A DNA stretch of 16,644 nt from the NCBI GenBank assembly GCA_023412695.1, contig JAEYNG010000511.1, forward strand, positions 1-16,644, read 5' to 3'. Below the pieces are notes generated by a model, which was not told the DNA's origin, ran no database searches, and saw only the letters and a list, made by a program, of their open reading frames with translations. This document shows, piece after piece, positions 14,457-16,644 of the stretch. This stretch comes from Planctomycetota bacterium. GTDB taxonomy: Bacteria > Planctomycetota > Phycisphaerae > Phycisphaerales > UBA1924. How positions within the stretch are numbered: position 1 is the first letter of the stretch; the number at the start of each line of letters is the position of its first letter. The translations under genes were made by a program, and so were the position numbers.

Positions 14457-14930
14457 TCAGTCGAGCGGGTACATCAGCATGAGCGCGCCGGTGTCGTTCT
14501 CGCGGCCGGGGTCGAAGCGGAGGCGCTCGAGGTCGAGCGTGGGGAACTCGCGGTAGACCTCGTCGGCCTGCATGTCGGCACGGAGGACGCGGCCGTCGGG
14601 TGTGCACACGGTGTAGAGCGGCGCGGGAAGGGCGTGGCGGATATGGACAACATATTCGCGGGACTCGAGCGTGCCGAGCGAGTCCTCGGGCGTGTAGACG
14701 GGCATTGTGCGGCCGTGGCCCGCGGCCGCGCCGCCGGCGTAGAGACGCAGATCGTCACGGGCGTCAGAGGTTTGCGGCGTGATGAGGCTTCCGACGAGCG
14801 CGAAGACGCACACGCCCCCGGCGATCATGAGGGCGCGGCGGAGCCAGAGCGGCGCGGCGGGGGTGTGGGCCGAATGACGGGCCGCGGTGGATGGGTTCGC
14901 GCCGGCGGGGTCGGTCGTCGAGGTGTCCAT
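14457..14930 (-). CDS. Small single-pass membrane protein, function unknown
   Basis: A 157-residue protein I do not recognise. The N-terminal 30 residues are Thr/Ser/Pro/Ala-rich and probably disordered. RR at 31-32 precedes one transmembrane helix (about 33-51), so the N-terminus should be cytoplasmic and the rest outside. The outer part holds a stretch that looks folded: REYVVHIRHA (91-100), LYTVCTPDGRVLRADM (105-120) and EVYREFPTLDLERLRFD (124-140). Its stop is 39 nt from the start of the NadD fusion gene on the same strand, so the two may be co-transcribed. No Shine-Dalgarno sequence is apparent before the ATG at 14930, and a 17-bp palindrome lies just upstream. Codon use fits its neighbours, and the much longer opposite-strand frame here has the composition of a shadow. 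Confidence 0.7.
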   Translation of the reverse strand: MDTSTTDPAGANPSTAARHSAHTPAAPLWLRRALMIAGGVCVFALVGSLITPQTSDARDDLRLYAGGAAAGHGRTMPVYTPEDSLGTLESREYVVHIRHALPAPLYTVCTPDGRVLRADMQADEVYREFPTLDLERLRFDPGRENDTGALMLMYPLD

Positions 14931-14941
14931 AACCGGGTGTA

Positions 14942-14958
14942 TCGGCAGAATCTGCCGA
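14942..14958. promoter_or_regulatory. 17-bp palindrome upstream of the membrane protein and NadD-fusion genes
   Basis: TCGGCAGA-A-TCTGCCGA has perfect 8-bp arms around one central base and ends 11 nt before the start codon at 14930. The symmetry and position suit an operator for a dimeric repressor. I do not recognise the factor. Confidence 0.4.
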
Positions 14959-15056
14959 CACTTCAGCCGGGGTTGAGAATTCGGGACGGTTCGCGGACGG
15001 GCGGGGCGGAAGCTTCGTCGCCGGCTGCGAGGGTGGGCAGAGTTCTCGGGCCGGAC

Positions 15057-15085
15057 TTCACGGACCGGCTTCAGGCTCCTACGAT
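15057..15085 (+). promoter_or_regulatory. Promoter candidate for the tRNA-Glu gene
   Basis: TTCACG (15057-15062) and TACGAT (15080-15085) are separated by an ideal 17 nt, and each matches the sigma-70 consensus at four of six positions. The start would be close to 15092, leaving only a few bases of 5' leader, which is short for a tRNA precursor. The 165 bases between the membrane-protein gene and the tRNA show only this and the palindrome. Confidence 0.33.
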
Positions 15086-15095
15086 CCGGTCGCTT

Positions 15096-15170
15096 GGCCC
15101 CGTCGTCTAGCCCGGTCTAGGACATCACCCTTTCACGGTGAGAACATGGGTTCGAATCCCATCGGGGTCA
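15096..15170 (+). tRNA. tRNA-Glu (anticodon TTC)
   Basis: A complete cloverleaf is visible. The acceptor stem is GGCCCCG with CGGGGTC (one G-U pair) and discriminator A at 15170. The anticodon stem is TCACC/GGTGA around the loop CTTTCAC, with anticodon TTC at 15132-15134. The T arm is ATGGG-TTCGAAT-CCCAT. The segment around the anticodon closely matches the E. coli glutamate tRNA. CCA is not encoded (TTT follows), so it must be added after transcription. The D loop is slightly long. Confidence 0.96.
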
Positions 15171-15314
15171 TTTGAAGTCTCAGGGGCGTTGGGGGCAACC
15201 GGGAACATGTAGTACGTTTCATCGCCCGCTCATGCGGACTTTGTTCGCTCGCGGGAACATAGCGGGAGCGTTTGTATCTCTCCGCCACTACTCCCTCGAC
15301 AACGAGACGAACAC

Positions 15315-16644
15315 ATGAACAAGCGACGGTCCGACGAGCCGAATCGGCCGCAGGGATCACGTTCGAACGGCCGTACGACTCGCAGCGACGCCGCTGCGCC
15401 CGGCATTGACGGCAACGCGGGCGAGCTGCACCAGGTGTCCGGCCAGGGCATCGAGAAGCTGACGACCAATCAGGGCGTGTCGATCGCGGACAATCAGAAT
15501 CAGCTGAAGGCCGGGCCGCGCGGGCCGGTGCTACTCGAGGACTTCATCCTCCGCGAGAAGATCTTCCACTTCGACCACGAGCGGATCCCGGCGCGCGTGG
15601 TCCACGCGCGGGGCTCCGCGGCGCACGGGTACTTCGAGCTGACGGAGTCGCTGAAGGATGTGACGCGTGCGGACCTGTTCCAGCGGAAGGGAGAGCGGAC
15701 GCCGGTGTTCGCGCGGTTCTCAACGGTCGCGGGCGGGGCGGGCTCGATCGACACGCCGCGGGACGTGCGCGGCTTCGCCGTGAAGTTCTTTACGAAGGAG
15801 GGCAACTGGGACCTTGTGGGGAACAACATCCCGGTGTTCTTCATCCACGACGCGATGAAGTTCCCCGATGTCGTGCACTCGGTGAAGATGGAGGCGGACC
15901 GGGGGTACCCGCAGGCGGCGAGCGCGCACGACACCTTCTGGGACTTTATCTCGCTGACGCCCGAATCGATGCACATGATCATGTGGAAGATGTCGGACCG
16001 CACGCTGCCGCGGTCGCTCCGGATGATCCAAGGGTTCGGCGTGCACACGTTCCGCTTTATCAACGCGGAGAAGAAGTCAACGTTCGTAAAGTTCCACTGG
16101 AAGCCGCGGCTGGGCCTGCAGTCCACGATCTGGGACGAGACCGTGAAGATCGCGGGGGCGGACCCCGACTACCACCGGCGCGACCTGTTCGAGGCAATCC
16201 AGCGCGGCGAGTTCCCGGAATGGGACCTGGGCGTGCAACTGTTCGACCAGCAGTTCGCCGATCAGTTCGAGTTTGACGTGCTCGACCCGACGAAGATCAT
16301 CCCCGAGGAGGTCCTGCCGGTCCGGATCGTCGGCCGCATGGTGCTGGATCGGTGGCCGGACAACTTCTTCGCCGAGACGGAGCAGGTGGCGTTTTGCCCG
16401 GCGAACATCGTGCCGGGGATCGACTTCACCAATGACCCGCTGCTGCAGGGTCGGCTGTTCAGCTATCTTGACACGCAGCTGAAGCGGCTCGGCGGGCCGA
16501 ACTTCCATCAGATCCCGATCAACCAGCCGAAGCAGTGCCCGTTCCTGAACTTCCAGCGCGACGGGCACATGCAGATCTCGAACTTCAAGGGCCGCGCGAA
16601 CTACGAGCCTAACAGCTTGGCGCGGGCGGGCGAGCCCTCGGGCC
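15315..16644 (+). CDS. katE: Large-subunit (KatE/HPII-type) catalase, 3' end beyond window
   Basis: Heme catalase that turns hydrogen peroxide into water and oxygen. The first 443 residues are present; E. coli HPII has about 750, so the flavodoxin-like C-terminal domain typical of this clade is probably outside. A charged N-terminal extension (1-50) precedes LTTNQGVSIADNQNQLKAG (49-67) and RGPVLLEDFILREKI (69-83), which match HPII closely. Essential residues are His97 in VVHARGSAAHG, Asn170 in LVGNN and the heme-ligand Tyr384 in RLFSYLDTQ, at the same mutual spacing as I recall for HPII. The residue corresponding to HPII His392, which is cross-linked to the ligand tyrosine there, is Cys361 (AFCPANIVPG). 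No signal peptide is seen, so it should be cytoplasmic. Only a weak GAG-type ribosome-binding site precedes the chosen ATG. A 9-bp direct repeat lies upstream. Confidence 0.93.
   Translation, partial: MNKRRSDEPNRPQGSRSNGRTTRSDAAAPGIDGNAGELHQVSGQGIEKLTTNQGVSIADNQNQLKAGPRGPVLLEDFILREKIFHFDHERIPARVVHARGSAAHGYFELTESLKDVTRADLFQRKGERTPVFARFSTVAGGAGSIDTPRDVRGFAVKFFTKEGNWDLVGNNIPVFFIHDAMKFPDVVHSVKMEADRGYPQAASAHDTFWDFISLTPESMHMIMWKMSDRTLPRSLRMIQGFGVHTFRFINAEKKSTFVKFHWKPRLGLQSTIWDETVKIAGADPDYHRRDLFEAIQRGEFPEWDLGVQLFDQQFADQFEFDVLDPTKIIPEEVLPVRIVGRMVLDRWPDNFFAETEQVAFCPANIVPGIDFTNDPLLQGRLFSYLDTQLKRLGGPNFHQIPINQPKQCPFLNFQRDGHMQISNFKGRANYEPNSLARAGEPSG

Noticed and set aside
13428..15110. Plus-strand open frame of 560 codons opposite the NadD fusion and the membrane protein
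   Set aside because: Gly/Arg/Ala/Asp-rich low-complexity translation, no ribosome-binding site, and it runs into the tRNA promoter region. The minus strand carries NadD motifs.
1..16644. CRISPR arrays, insertion sequences, prophage or plasmid functions
   Set aside because: No regularly spaced direct repeats, transposase, integrase, Cas or replication motifs were seen on either strand.

Overview
The window looks like chromosomal DNA of a Planctomycete of the class Phycisphaerae. The evidence is a high G+C content, a PEP-CTERM-like tail (PAPS, hydrophobic helix, RRRR), three secreted proteins ending in the tandem 'D-x-N-G ... VPDIFAFLS-WFA ... C' module (the 'GC-type dockerin' known from this group), and a DUF1559-type pseudopilin with a C-terminal H-x-DG motif. 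The assignment rests on these signatures alone and no database search was run.

Left part (1-10180), an exported-protein region. A minus-strand gene encodes a PEP-CTERM-like surface protein and ends at a clear terminator. Divergent from it runs a plus-strand series: a secreted GH13 enzyme resembling branching enzymes (CBM-like N-terminus, GC-dockerin tail), a secreted HExxH metalloprotease (GC-dockerin tail) whose gene is visibly poorer in G+C than everything around it, and a secreted esterase with a starch-binding-like N-terminal domain. A minus-strand pseudopilin follows. Divergent from that is a 717-residue secreted protein made of duplicated pieces of the same domain found in the first gene, but ending in a GC-dockerin instead of a PEP-CTERM tail. 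A strong plus-strand terminator closes this part.

Middle part (10192-14930), all minus strand. In transcription order it holds a small single-pass membrane protein, a one-frame fusion of a nucleosidase-like domain to nicotinate-nucleotide adenylyltransferase (NadD), a periplasmic sugar-binding protein, and a two-domain sugar ABC ATPase. No permease gene accompanies the last two. A perfect hairpin sits between the binding-protein and ATPase genes.

Right part (14931-16644). A tRNA-Glu(TTC) gene is followed by a large-subunit, KatE-type catalase that runs off the end of the window.

The most unusual items are the nucleosidase-NadD fusion, the same extracellular domain carried on two different C-terminal sorting tails within 10 kb, the composition break inside the metalloprotease's dockerin tail, and several inverted repeats placed at ribosome-binding or operator positions.
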